The translations under genes and the position numbers were made by a program. Source: Poseidonocella sp. HB161398 (GTDB lineage: Bacteria; Pseudomonadota; Alphaproteobacteria; Rhodobacterales; Rhodobacteraceae). From it: DNA of 39,077 bases. Below, one piece after another: positions 8,208 through 15,251 of the stretch. The notes under the pieces were generated by a model. That model was not told the origin of the DNA. It saw only the letters and a list, made by a program, of their open reading frames with translations, and did not search any database. The stretch lies in assembly GCF_005870025.1 (NCBI RefSeq), contig NZ_VATA01000060.1, positions 1 through 39,077 on the forward strand, in the 5' to 3' direction. Numbering within the stretch: the first letter of the stretch is position 1; each line of letters starts with the position of its first letter.

Positions 8208-8639
8208 TCAGCGCCGGGCGGCCTCCCTTGCGATCCACCACATCAGGATATCGGCGATGCGCGCCTGCTCGGCCGGGTCGAGCGCGCGGCCCTGCGGGAT
8301 GCGGTGCCATTTCTCCAGGCAGCCGCGGCAGCAGGTGCCGGTGGCATGCTGGGCGAGAAAGGCCGGATGGCCGCGCATCGGCGTCTGCCGCCCGTCGCGG
8401 GCGGGATGCGCCGGGGCCAGCCGCCTGGCGATGAACTCGGCCGCATGCTGGCGGATGACGGCCGGGCCCCTCTCCTCCAGATAGGCCCGCTCGCGCGGCC
8501 CGAGCCGGAACCGGCTGCGGAAGGCCGAGCGCGCCAGCCGTGCCGCCAGCGCCTCGATCCCCGGCGGATCGGGCGGCGCCTCGGGCGGAAAGCCCGCGAA
8601 GAGATCGCCCTGCACCGCAGGCCTGCGCCGCTCCGCCAT
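8208..8639 (-). CDS. DUF4186 family protein
   Basis: A 143-residue cytoplasmic protein. The segment from LARSAFRSRFRLGPRERAYL through ETIR-like VIRQHAAEFIARRLAP, GRQTPMRGHPAFLAQHAT and CCRGCLEKWH is the conserved core of DUF4186. The CCxxCxxxWH motif (about residues 103-111) and the histidines of HPAFLAQHAT look like a metal site. The function of the family is unknown. ATG 8639 (minus) was chosen because the domain begins soon after; the frame stays open much further upstream through the neighbouring regulator and is not real there. It lies 14 nt downstream of the ArgP-like gene on the same strand, so it may be cotranscribed. Confidence 0.8.
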   Translation of the reverse strand: MAERRRPAVQGDLFAGFPPEAPPDPPGIEALAARLARSAFRSRFRLGPRERAYLEERGPAVIRQHAAEFIARRLAPAHPARDGRQTPMRGHPAFLAQHATGTCCRGCLEKWHRIPQGRALDPAEQARIADILMWWIAREAARR

Positions 8640-8653
8640 CTGCCGCCCTTTCC

Positions 8654-9580
8654 TCAGCTTCCGTCCGCATCCTGCCACGGCCCGGCCGCGGGTCCAAGCG
8701 CGCGGCGCGCCGCGCCCGTGACCTCGCGCGTCAGCCCCGAGAGCCGCCCGGCCGCCAGCCGGCTGACCTGCCAGAAGAGCGGCCGGTCGAGCCCGCGCCC
8801 GGGCATGAGCTCCACCAGCCGTCCGGCATCCAGATGGCCGCGCAGCAGCAGCTCGGGATTGAGCCCCCAGCCGATCCCCAGCAGCGCCGCCTCGACGAAG
8901 CCCTGGGTCGAGGGCAGCCAGTGGGTCGGCAGGGTCAGCCCCGGCCCGAATTCCGCGCGCGCCCAGTCGGTCTGCAACCGGTCCTTCTGGCTGAAGGTCA
9001 GCGCCGGGGCGCGCCCCAGCGCCTCGGCCGTGACGCCCTGCGGGAAATGCCGCGCGACATAGGCCGGGCTTGCCGCCGCCGCATAGCGCAGCCGCCCGAG
9101 CGGCGTGACCTGGCAGCCCTGGACCGGCCGCGCCATCGCCGTCACTGCCGCCAGAACCCGGCCGCGGCGCAGCCACTCGGCGGTATGCTCCTCGTCGTCG
9201 ATCACGATGTTCAGGAGGAACCCGGTCGCTTCGGCGAAAGGCGCGAGCGCGGGCAGGAACCAGGTCCCCAGGCTGTCGGCATTGACCGCGATGTCCAGCG
9301 TCACCGGCAGCCGGTCCCCGCCGCCGAGCCCGGGAAGATGGTCGAGCAGCTCGCGCTCCAGCATGCCGACCTGCTCCATGTGGCGGCAGAGCCGCGCGCC
9401 CTCGGCGGTGGCGGTGCAGGGGCTGGCGCGCTCGACCAGCACGGCGCCGATGCGCTCCTCCAGCTGGCGCACCCGCTGCGACACCGCCGAGGGCGTCACG
9501 CCGAGCATGCGCGCGGCGCCCTCGAAGCTGCCGGTCTGCACGACCATGGCCAGGGCGCGGGCGGCGGGATAGTCGATCAT
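8654..9580 (-). CDS. argP: LysR-family regulator, ArgP/LysG type
   Basis: A 308-residue LysR regulator of the ArgP/LysG subfamily, which activates the divergent basic-amino-acid exporter gene in response to arginine or lysine. The winged HTH spans residues 1-60 (DYPAARALAMVVQTGSFEGAA, then LGVTPSAVSQRVRQLEERIG). The effector domain has the subfamily phrases DIAVNADSLGTWFLPAL and GIGWGLNPE. It is divergent from the LysE/ArgO-type exporter at 9675 across 94 bp, the usual layout of the pair. Autorepression and activation from the shared intergenic region are expected from the family. Confidence 0.9.
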   Translation of the reverse strand: MIDYPAARALAMVVQTGSFEGAARMLGVTPSAVSQRVRQLEERIGAVLVERASPCTATAEGARLCRHMEQVGMLERELLDHLPGLGGGDRLPVTLDIAVNADSLGTWFLPALAPFAEATGFLLNIVIDDEEHTAEWLRRGRVLAAVTAMARPVQGCQVTPLGRLRYAAAASPAYVARHFPQGVTAEALGRAPALTFSQKDRLQTDWARAEFGPGLTLPTHWLPSTQGFVEAALLGIGWGLNPELLLRGHLDAGRLVELMPGRGLDRPLFWQVSRLAAGRLSGLTREVTGAARRALGPAAGPWQDADGS

Positions 9581-9674
9581 GAATTAGCCACGCTTCATCA
9601 GGCTTAGGAGGTTTAACTGGCCTTAATCCATCCGCCCGGGCTAGGGCAAGCCGGTCCGCAACCGGAGCCTTCGC
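9581..9674. promoter_or_regulatory. Divergent argP/argO control region
   Basis: The 94 bp between the divergent starts are AT-richer than their surroundings and hold the imperfect inverted element ATTAGCC (9583-9589) and GGCCTTAAT (9619-9627), plus GGCTTAGGAGG in between. By analogy with ArgP/LysG systems this should contain the regulator site and both promoters. The exact site is not assigned. Confidence 0.5.
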
Positions 9675-10286
9675 ATGACCCTTTCCGTCTATCTCGCCGG
9701 TCTCGGCATCGGCCTCAGCCTGATCGTGGCGATCGGCGCGCAGAATGCCTTCGTCCTGCGCCAGGGGCTGCGCGGCGAGCATGTGCTGGCGGTCTGCCTG
9801 GCCTGCGCGCTCTCGGATGCGGTGCTGATCCTGCTGGGCGTCGCGGGCTTCGCGCGGATCACCGCGGCGCTGCCGGGGCTCGATCCGGCGATGCGCTGGC
9901 TCGGCGCGGGCTTCCTGGTCTGGCAGGGCTGGAAGAGCGCGCGCGCGGCGCTCGGCCCGGGCGAGGCGCTCCTGGCCGCGGCGGGCGGGCAGGGGCGGCC
10001 GCTGGCGCCGGTGCTTTCGGCCTGCCTCGCCTTCACCTGGCTGAACCCGCATGTCTATCTCGATACGGTGGTGCTGCTCGGCACGGTCTCGACCCAGTTC
10101 CCGGGGCAGCAGGCGGCCTTTGCCGCGGGCGCGATGACGGGCTCGCTGCTCTTCTTCTTCGCCCTCGGCTACGGTGCCGCGGCGCTGCGCCCGGTCTTCG
10201 CCAGCCCGGCCGCGTGGCGCGCGCTCGAGGCGTCAATCGCGCTGGTGATGTGGGCGATCGCGGCGGGATTGCTGGCCGCGGCGTGA
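9675..10286 (+). CDS. argO: LysE/ArgO-type basic amino acid exporter
   Basis: A 203-residue inner-membrane protein with six hydrophobic segments. The N-terminal motif LIVAIGAQNAFVLRQGLRGEHV (residues 17-38) is the signature of the LysE/ArgO family, and AFTWLNPHVYLDTVVLLG (about 119-136) is its second conserved block. It exports excess arginine/lysine. ATG 9675 is preceded only by a weak GGAG (9664-9667). Its adjacency to the divergent ArgP-type regulator confirms the assignment. Confidence 0.92.
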   Translation: MTLSVYLAGLGIGLSLIVAIGAQNAFVLRQGLRGEHVLAVCLACALSDAVLILLGVAGFARITAALPGLDPAMRWLGAGFLVWQGWKSARAALGPGEALLAAAGGQGRPLAPVLSACLAFTWLNPHVYLDTVVLLGTVSTQFPGQQAAFAAGAMTGSLLFFFALGYGAAALRPVFASPAAWRALEASIALVMWAIAAGLLAAA

Positions 10287-10290
10287 GCCC

Positions 10291-10356
10291 GCCGGCAAGC
10301 GGCGCTTTGTCCTCGCGCGACTTGCAGGAAGCGCCGCACCGTGCCAGTTTGCCGGC
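10291..10356. promoter_or_regulatory. Nested inverted repeat abutting the DUF1403 start codon
   Basis: GCCGGCAA (10291-10298) pairs with TTGCCGGC (10349-10356), and immediately inside, GCGGCGCTT (10299-10307) pairs with AAGCGCCGC (10329-10337). Together they give 17 bp of perfect complementarity. The right arm touches the ATG at 10357, where no SD is visible. It could terminate the exporter transcript, hide the start codon, or be a protein-binding site. Only the repeat is observed. Confidence 0.5.
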
Positions 10357-11259
10357 ATGGACACCGCACCGATCCCCGTTCCTTCCGACGACACCGTTCC
10401 GGTGAAGCTGCCCCGCTGGGTGCAGCGCGACGATCCGGGCGATCCGGACTCCGCGGCCTTCCGCTCGGGCGCTGCCTTGATGGCGCTCGACGTGGCGCTG
10501 CGGGCGCCGGGCCTGCCCGCGCCGCTCTTGCGCGACCGGCTGGCGCTGCGCACGGCCGAGGCCTGCCTGCGCCGGGCCGGCCGTCCCGAGCGCCTGCCCG
10601 AGCTGCGCGACGAGGTGCATCTGCTGCGCGAGGGCGAGAGCCCGGGGCCGGGCGGCGCGGTCTTCCTCGACTGGCGCCGCGCGACCCGGCTGCGGCTCGG
10701 CCCGGGCTGGGAGGCCCGCGCCCGCCAGGTGCTGCCCGACCTGCCGGCCCCCGCCGATCTGCCGCTGGCGCCGGTCGCGCGGGCGGCGGCGCTGCTGGCG
10801 GCCTGCCTCGAGGCCGCGCCGCGCGCCCAGGTCCCGGGGCTGATCCTGGCGGAGGCGACGCTTTCGGCGGCGCTCGGCTGGACGCATCCGCTGCCGCTCC
10901 TCGCCGGGCATCTGAACCGGGCCGACCTGCGCGAGCCTGCCCAGCTTCTGCCGGCCTGCCAGCGCGCCGTGATTGCCGCCGCGAACGAGGCGCTGCCCCT
11001 GGCCGAGGAGCTGACGCGCCGTGCCGCGCGGCTGGCCCAGGTCGCGCCGAAGCTGCGGGCCAAGGCCTCGGACGCGGTCGTGGCGCTGTTCCTGGCCGAG
11101 GATGCGGTCTCTCCGGCCCGGGCGCTGACCCCGGTGATCCGCGGCAGCCGCCATCCGATGACCGACCGCGCCGCGCGGCGCATCTGCGACCGGCTGGTCT
11201 CGCTCGGCGCGGTGCGCGAGCTGTCGGGCCGCGACACGTTCCGGATCTACGGGCTGTGA
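10357..11259 (+). CDS. DUF1403 family protein
   Basis: A 300-residue, Ala/Leu/Arg-rich helical protein. The phrases VPVKLPRWVQRDDP, AAFRSGAALMALD, LRDRLALRTAEACLRRAGR, ELRDEVHLLREGESPGPGG and the C-terminal DRAARRICDRLVSLGAVRELSGRDTFRIYGL match what I recall of DUF1403. That family is of unknown function and common on alphaproteobacterial plasmids next to an scpB-like gene. The C-terminal 40 residues look like a winged helix (MTDRAARRICDRLV, then GAVRELSGRDTFRIYGL). Its stop overlaps the GTG start of the ScpB-like gene (GTGA). No SD is visible; the start is set by the family's N-terminus. Confidence 0.75.
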   Translation: MDTAPIPVPSDDTVPVKLPRWVQRDDPGDPDSAAFRSGAALMALDVALRAPGLPAPLLRDRLALRTAEACLRRAGRPERLPELRDEVHLLREGESPGPGGAVFLDWRRATRLRLGPGWEARARQVLPDLPAPADLPLAPVARAAALLAACLEAAPRAQVPGLILAEATLSAALGWTHPLPLLAGHLNRADLREPAQLLPACQRAVIAAANEALPLAEELTRRAARLAQVAPKLRAKASDAVVALFLAEDAVSPARALTPVIRGSRHPMTDRAARRICDRLVSLGAVRELSGRDTFRIYGL

Positions 11260-11843
11260 GCGGCTTCGACCGCGAGCTGGCGGAGCTGCCGCCCGAGCTG
11301 CGCTGGCGCGAATGGCTGCGGCGGATCGAGGCGGTGCTCTTCGCCTCCGCCGAGCCGGTGGGCCGCGAGGCGCTGGCGCGGGTGGTCGGCAGCAGCGCGC
11401 CGGTCGACCTGCTGGTCGACGACCTGCGCGCCGAGCTCGACGGCCGCCCCTACGAGTTGGCCCAAGTGGCCGGCGGCTGGCATCTTCGCACCCGCCCGGC
11501 CTATGCCGAGGCGATCAAGGTGGCGGCGAACCTGCCCGAGCCGCGGATGGAGCTGAGCCCGTTCGAGACCGCGGTGCTGGCGGCGATCGCCTATCAGCAG
11601 CCGGTGACGCGGGCGGGGCTGGCGGATGTCTTCGGCAAGGAGGTGCCGCGCGATCTGCTGTCGCGGCTGCGCGCCGCCGACCTGATCGCGCCCGGCCCGC
11701 GCAGCCCGGCGCCGGGCGCGCCCTACACCTATGTCACCACCGAGGCCTTCCTGGCGCGGTTCGATCTGCCGACGCTCGACGACCTGCCGGACCGCGAGGC
11801 GCTGATGGATGCCGGGCTCGAGACGCAGCCGGACGCGGGCTGA
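11256..11843 (+). CDS. scpB: ScpB-like condensin kleisin-interacting protein
   Basis: A 195-residue protein with the two winged-helix domains of ScpB. WLRRIEAVLFASAEPVGREALARVVG (about residues 18-43) is the ScpB opening. GGWHLRTRPAYAEAIK and the hallmark LSPFETAVLAAIAYQQPVTRAGLADVFGKEVPRDLLSRL (about 95-135) follow. ScpB partners ScpA and SMC in chromosome organisation. No scpA or smc is adjacent; the upstream partner is DUF1403, to which it is coupled by a 4-nt overlap (GTGA). In canonical ScpB the second motif reads ITRAEI-RGV-, so this one is a divergent branch likely acting with DUF1403. The start is GTG 11256. Confidence 0.82.
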   Translation: MSGFDRELAELPPELRWREWLRRIEAVLFASAEPVGREALARVVGSSAPVDLLVDDLRAELDGRPYELAQVAGGWHLRTRPAYAEAIKVAANLPEPRMELSPFETAVLAAIAYQQPVTRAGLADVFGKEVPRDLLSRLRAADLIAPGPRSPAPGAPYTYVTTEAFLARFDLPTLDDLPDREALMDAGLETQPDAG

Positions 11844-11923
11844 GGGCTCCGGCAGTGTCTTGCTGACCTGGCGGCCCCGCGCCGTCGCTGCTTGCGGGCC
11901 CGGCGATCCATGCCCTCTGGCAG

Positions 11924-12168
11924 GCTGCTGAACAGGGAGTCCAGGGCGCTGTCGGGGAGGAAACCGTTCCGGGTCTGGTCACGCTTGCCTGATGTATGAG
12001 CAAGCATGACCGCTTTCAGGCGTATTCTCCCGGCTTTGCCTCCCAAGAGGGTGCTGAAAAATGTCCCCAGGGCGTCGTCCAAGTGGAAAGCGTTCCGTTC
12101 TTGGCCCGGGCCGCTCCCGGAATTGAGCAAATCTAGTTGCCTTCGAGATCATTTTCCTAGTTTTGTCC
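11924..12168 (+). repeat. Diverged direct repeat and dispersed repeat copy
   Basis: Two segments 126 bp apart (11924-11980 and 12050-12106) align at roughly 65% identity. Shared blocks are GCTGAA, CCAGGGCG, GTC, GGAAA and CGTTCCG. The second segment, extended to 12168, is also similar to 33537-33655 in the same orientation (GGGCGTCG, CCAAG, GGAAA, GGCCGCT, GAGCAA, TTTTCC), so a family of dispersed intergenic repeats is likely. Confidence 0.5.
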
Positions 12169-12258
12169 GCAGCTTCCGCAGCTTCCGCAGCTTCCGCAGC
12201 TTCCGCAGCTTCCGCAGCTTCCGCAGCTTCCGCAGCTTCCGCAGCTTCCGCAGCTTCC
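12166..12258 (+). repeat. 9-bp tandem array, 10.3 perfect copies of TCCGCAGCT
   Basis: The unit TCCGCAGCT is repeated head to tail ten times plus TCC, without a single mismatch. It begins exactly where the dispersed repeat copy ends. A multiple-of-three period leaves frames open on both strands (Phe-Arg-Ser on plus, Ala-Ala-Glu on minus), but no credible gene surrounds it. Confidence 0.95.
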
Positions 12259-12506
12259 AAGGCCGAGCGGACGTTTTCAGCACCCTGCGCGGACACACCG
12301 ACGGTCGGGGCCGGGACGCCCCGCGATGCCGGGCCGGTCCGCCCTCCGGCCTGTTCCAGCGGGGGTCTGCACCGGCTTGGGGCAGTGTCCTCGAGAGGAT
12401 GGCACGGCATCTGAGAGAATCCGATGGACAGCTCCCGTTGGCGGCCTGCCCGCGCGGGGGCGGTTTTCGATTGCGCATCGCGGCGATGGGACTCCTGATC
12501 CGCTTT

Positions 12507-12578
12507 CAGCGGCACCAGCGGCACCAGCGGCACCAGCGGCACCAGCGGCACCAGCGGCACCAACCGGGTCAACCGGGC
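12507..12578 (+). repeat. 9-bp tandem array, 6 copies of CAGCGGCAC plus 2 degenerate
   Basis: Six perfect copies of CAGCGGCAC (12507-12560) are followed by CAACCGGGT and CAACCGGGC, which look like decayed units. It lies 249 bp after the first 9-bp array and has an unrelated unit sequence. Confidence 0.92.
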
Positions 12579-13106
12579 GGGGGCAGCTGGCCCGGACCCG
12601 GAGCCCCGCCCCGTTCTTGGCGTCGACCCGGGCGAGTCTCGACGTAAGCGATGCCGGTTCTCCTGCGTCCGGGGCGTCTTGCTGCACCATCCGCTCGGGT
12701 CATGGCATTGTCCGGCCATCCCGTCGGCGACATGCCTGCCACGCGGGTTGGCGCAGGCGGGACAGGGCGCTTCAGCGAGCGCGACATGGCGGCGGGGCCT
12801 TGCGCCGGCCCGGCGGGGCTTTGGCCTCGTAGCTCGATGAAGGCGGCGAAGCCCACCGGTGGCGGGGCCTCATCGCCGAACATTGCTTCCGATGGCTCCG
12901 CGTCGATGACGGCGATAGCGCCGGCACGCGTCCCCAATCTCTTCCCTGATGTGGCGGTCACGCACGCCGTCGGCCGTCCGGACGAGGCCGGGAGGCGGCA
13001 TCGCATCCGGAGAGGGCGCCAGAGGGACTGGCCGCCGGGCCGGGGCGGGCGAGCCGGAGGACCGGAGCGCGCCCGGCGTCTGGTTCGCGGGGCGGGCAGG
13101 GCCGGG

Positions 13107-15188
13107 TCAGTCCCACATGTCGCGCAGCTGCGCGGCGATGTCGATCGGGGCGGGGGCCGGGCGCGGGGCGCTGCCCTGGCCTGCCGGGGGCGCCCAGGTC
13201 TCGGCGCGGAAATGGACCAGGATCTCGCGCGGCAGGAAGCGCGAGCGCATCGCATGCACGTGGCGGTCGCCATTGCGGCCCTGCTGGGTGACGTAGAAGC
13301 GCAGCGGCAGGCCGAGGCTCAGCCGGTCCTTGGCGCGGGTCATGGCGACATACATCAGCCGCCGCTCCTCCTCGATCTCCTCCTCGCTGCCAGTGCCCAG
13401 ATCCGAGGGCATGCAGCCGTCCACGGCATTGAGAAGATGCACGGATTTCCATTCCTGCCCCTTGGCCGAATGGATCGTCGAGAGGATCAGGTAGTCCTCG
13501 TCCCTGAGCGGCACCCCGGCCTGGCCGCCGGTCGCGTCCGGCGGGTCGAGCGCCAGTTCGGTCAGGAAGGCCTCGGCGCCGGGATAGCCGGTGGCGATCT
13601 GCTCGAGCTGCATCAGGTCGGCGCGGCGCGCCTCGGCATCCTCGTGCATCCGTTCCAGATGCGGCTCGTACCAGGCCCGCGCCAGCCCCAGCGCGGCGGG
13701 CCAGTCGGCGCGCGCGGCCATCGCCGCGGCGAAGCCCGGCCAGTCGGCCGCGGCGCGCGCCGGGGGCTCGATATCGGCCAGCGCGGAAAGCGGGTCGGAG
13801 GACAGGGCCAGCGCGTCGAGGATGCGCCCCGCCGCGACCGGGCCGATGCCGGGGATCAGCTGCAGCACGCGGAACCCGGCCACGCGGTCGCGCGGATTGC
13901 GCGCCAGCCGCAGGAAAGCCATCAGGTCCTTGACATGCGCGGTGTCTAGGAATTTCAGCCCGCCGAATTTCACGTAGGGGATGTTGCGCCGCGTCAGCTC
14001 CGCCTCGAGCTGCAGCGAATGGCTGGAGGTGCGGAAGAGCACCGCCTGGTCCTTCAGCCGCATCCCCTCCTCGCGCGCGGCCAGCACGTCCTCGGCGACA
14101 TAGCGCGCCTGCTCGGCCTCGCCCGCCACCGTCACCAGCCGCGGCAGCTCGGCCGAGTCCCGCTCGGTCCAGAGCGCCTTGGCATAGCCCTCGCGCGCCA
14201 GGCCGATCACCGCATTGGCGGCGGCCAGGATCGGCTTCGTCGAGCGGTAGTTGCGCTCCAGCGTGACGACCCGCGCGGGGGGATCGAAGGCGGCGGGGAA
14301 ATCGAGGATGTTGCGCACCGTCGCGGCGCGGAAGGCGTAGATCGACTGGGCGTCGTCGCCGACCACGGTCAGCCCCTGGCCGCCGGGCTTCAGCGCCATC
14401 AGGATCCGCGCTTGCAGCCGGTTGGTGTCCTGGTACTCGTCGATCAGCACATGGTCCCAGGCCGCGCCGATATGGGCGGCGAAATCGGCATCCGACATGA
14501 CCTGCGCCCAGGCCAGCAGCAGGTCGTCGTAATCGAGCACGTTCTGCGCCTGCTTGGCGCGGACATAGGCGGCGAAGAGGGTCTTCAGCTCGGCCTGCCA
14601 CATCGCGCACCAGGGGAAGCGGTCGCGCAGCACCTCGCCCAGCGGCTCGCCGGCATTGACCACCCGCGAATAGATGGCCAGGCAGGTGCCCTTGGCGGGA
14701 AAGCGCGTCGCCGTCGTCGACAGCTCCAGCCCGTGGCGGCAGAGATTCATCAGGTCGGCGCTGTCCTCGCGATCATGGATGGTGAAATCCGGATGCAGCC
14801 CGATCGCCTGCGCCTCGTCGCGCAGCACCCGCGCGCCGATGCCGTGGAAGGTGCCCGCCCAGGCCAGCGCCTCGGCCGCCACGCCGGTGCCGAGCGCCTC
14901 GGCCGTGATCCGCTCCACCCGCCGGGTCAGCTCGGTCGCGGCGCGGCGCGAGAAGGTCATCAGCAGGATCCGCCGCGGATCGGCGCCGTTGACCAGCAGA
15001 TGCGCCACGCGATGCGCCAGGGTGGCCGTCTTGCCCGACCCCGCCCCGGCGATCACCAGCAGCGGCGGCGGCAGCGCGCCGGTGCCCACGCCGAATTCCG
15101 CGGCCGCGCGCTGCTCTGCATTGAGCTTCGCCAGGTAGTCGCCGCGCCCTGCGCCGTCCTGGCCGATCCGGCTGTCGATATGGCCCAT
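13107..15188 (-). CDS. UvrD/PcrA-family superfamily 1A DNA helicase
   Basis: A 693-residue SF1A 3'-5' helicase with all motifs: Walker A AGAGSGKT (residues 47-54), Ia TFSRRAATEL, II DEYQDTN, III GDDAQSIYAFRAA, IV NYRSTK, V STIHSAKGQEWK and VI YVAMTRAKDRL. The length is close to UvrD/PcrA/Rep. It carries no nuclease domain, so it is not an AddA/RecB protein. The start at 15188 (MGHIDSR) was preferred to an ATG 36 nt upstream because GCAGGA precedes it at a usable distance; neither ribosome site is strong. It lies 63 nt downstream of the patatin-like gene on the same strand. The chromosomal uvrD is usually longer, so this may be an additional UvrD-like helicase. Confidence 0.92.
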   Translation of the reverse strand: MGHIDSRIGQDGAGRGDYLAKLNAEQRAAAEFGVGTGALPPPLLVIAGAGSGKTATLAHRVAHLLVNGADPRRILLMTFSRRAATELTRRVERITAEALGTGVAAEALAWAGTFHGIGARVLRDEAQAIGLHPDFTIHDREDSADLMNLCRHGLELSTTATRFPAKGTCLAIYSRVVNAGEPLGEVLRDRFPWCAMWQAELKTLFAAYVRAKQAQNVLDYDDLLLAWAQVMSDADFAAHIGAAWDHVLIDEYQDTNRLQARILMALKPGGQGLTVVGDDAQSIYAFRAATVRNILDFPAAFDPPARVVTLERNYRSTKPILAAANAVIGLAREGYAKALWTERDSAELPRLVTVAGEAEQARYVAEDVLAAREEGMRLKDQAVLFRTSSHSLQLEAELTRRNIPYVKFGGLKFLDTAHVKDLMAFLRLARNPRDRVAGFRVLQLIPGIGPVAAGRILDALALSSDPLSALADIEPPARAAADWPGFAAAMAARADWPAALGLARAWYEPHLERMHEDAEARRADLMQLEQIATGYPGAEAFLTELALDPPDATGGQAGVPLRDEDYLILSTIHSAKGQEWKSVHLLNAVDGCMPSDLGTGSEEEIEEERRLMYVAMTRAKDRLSLGLPLRFYVTQQGRNGDRHVHAMRSRFLPREILVHFRAETWAPPAGQGSAPRPAPAPIDIAAQLRDMWD

Positions 15189-15251
15189 ATCCTGCCCCTG
15201 CCTGTCCTGCCTCCCGGGCAGCATAGGGCAATCGGAACATAATGGGAACGT

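Larger units (their letters stand above)
11844..13106. other. Gene-poor 1.26-kb region with tandem and dispersed repeats
   Basis: No open frame here has the composition of a real protein. The stretch holds a diverged direct repeat (11924-12106), an AT-rich patch (12121-12165), a perfect 9-bp tandem array (12166-12258), a second 9-bp array (12507-12578) and otherwise GC-rich DNA. A minus-strand frame at 12821-12961 (AIAVIDAEPSEAMFGDEAP) looks protein-like but lacks start, stop and family match and may be a gene remnant. Confidence 0.6.

Noticed and set aside
11979-12719. A minus-strand frame through both 9-bp arrays (Val-Pro-Leu and Ala-Ala-Glu repeats), and a plus-strand frame reading Phe-Arg-Ser repeats
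   Set aside because: Repeats with a period divisible by three stay open in every frame; there is no ribosome site, no family match, and the non-repeat parts are of random composition.
12821-12961. Protein-like minus-strand segment (AIAVIDAEPSEAMFGDEAPPPVGF)
   Set aside because: Looks like a gene remnant, but there is no start, the flanking translation is Arg/Pro-rich and no family is recognised.
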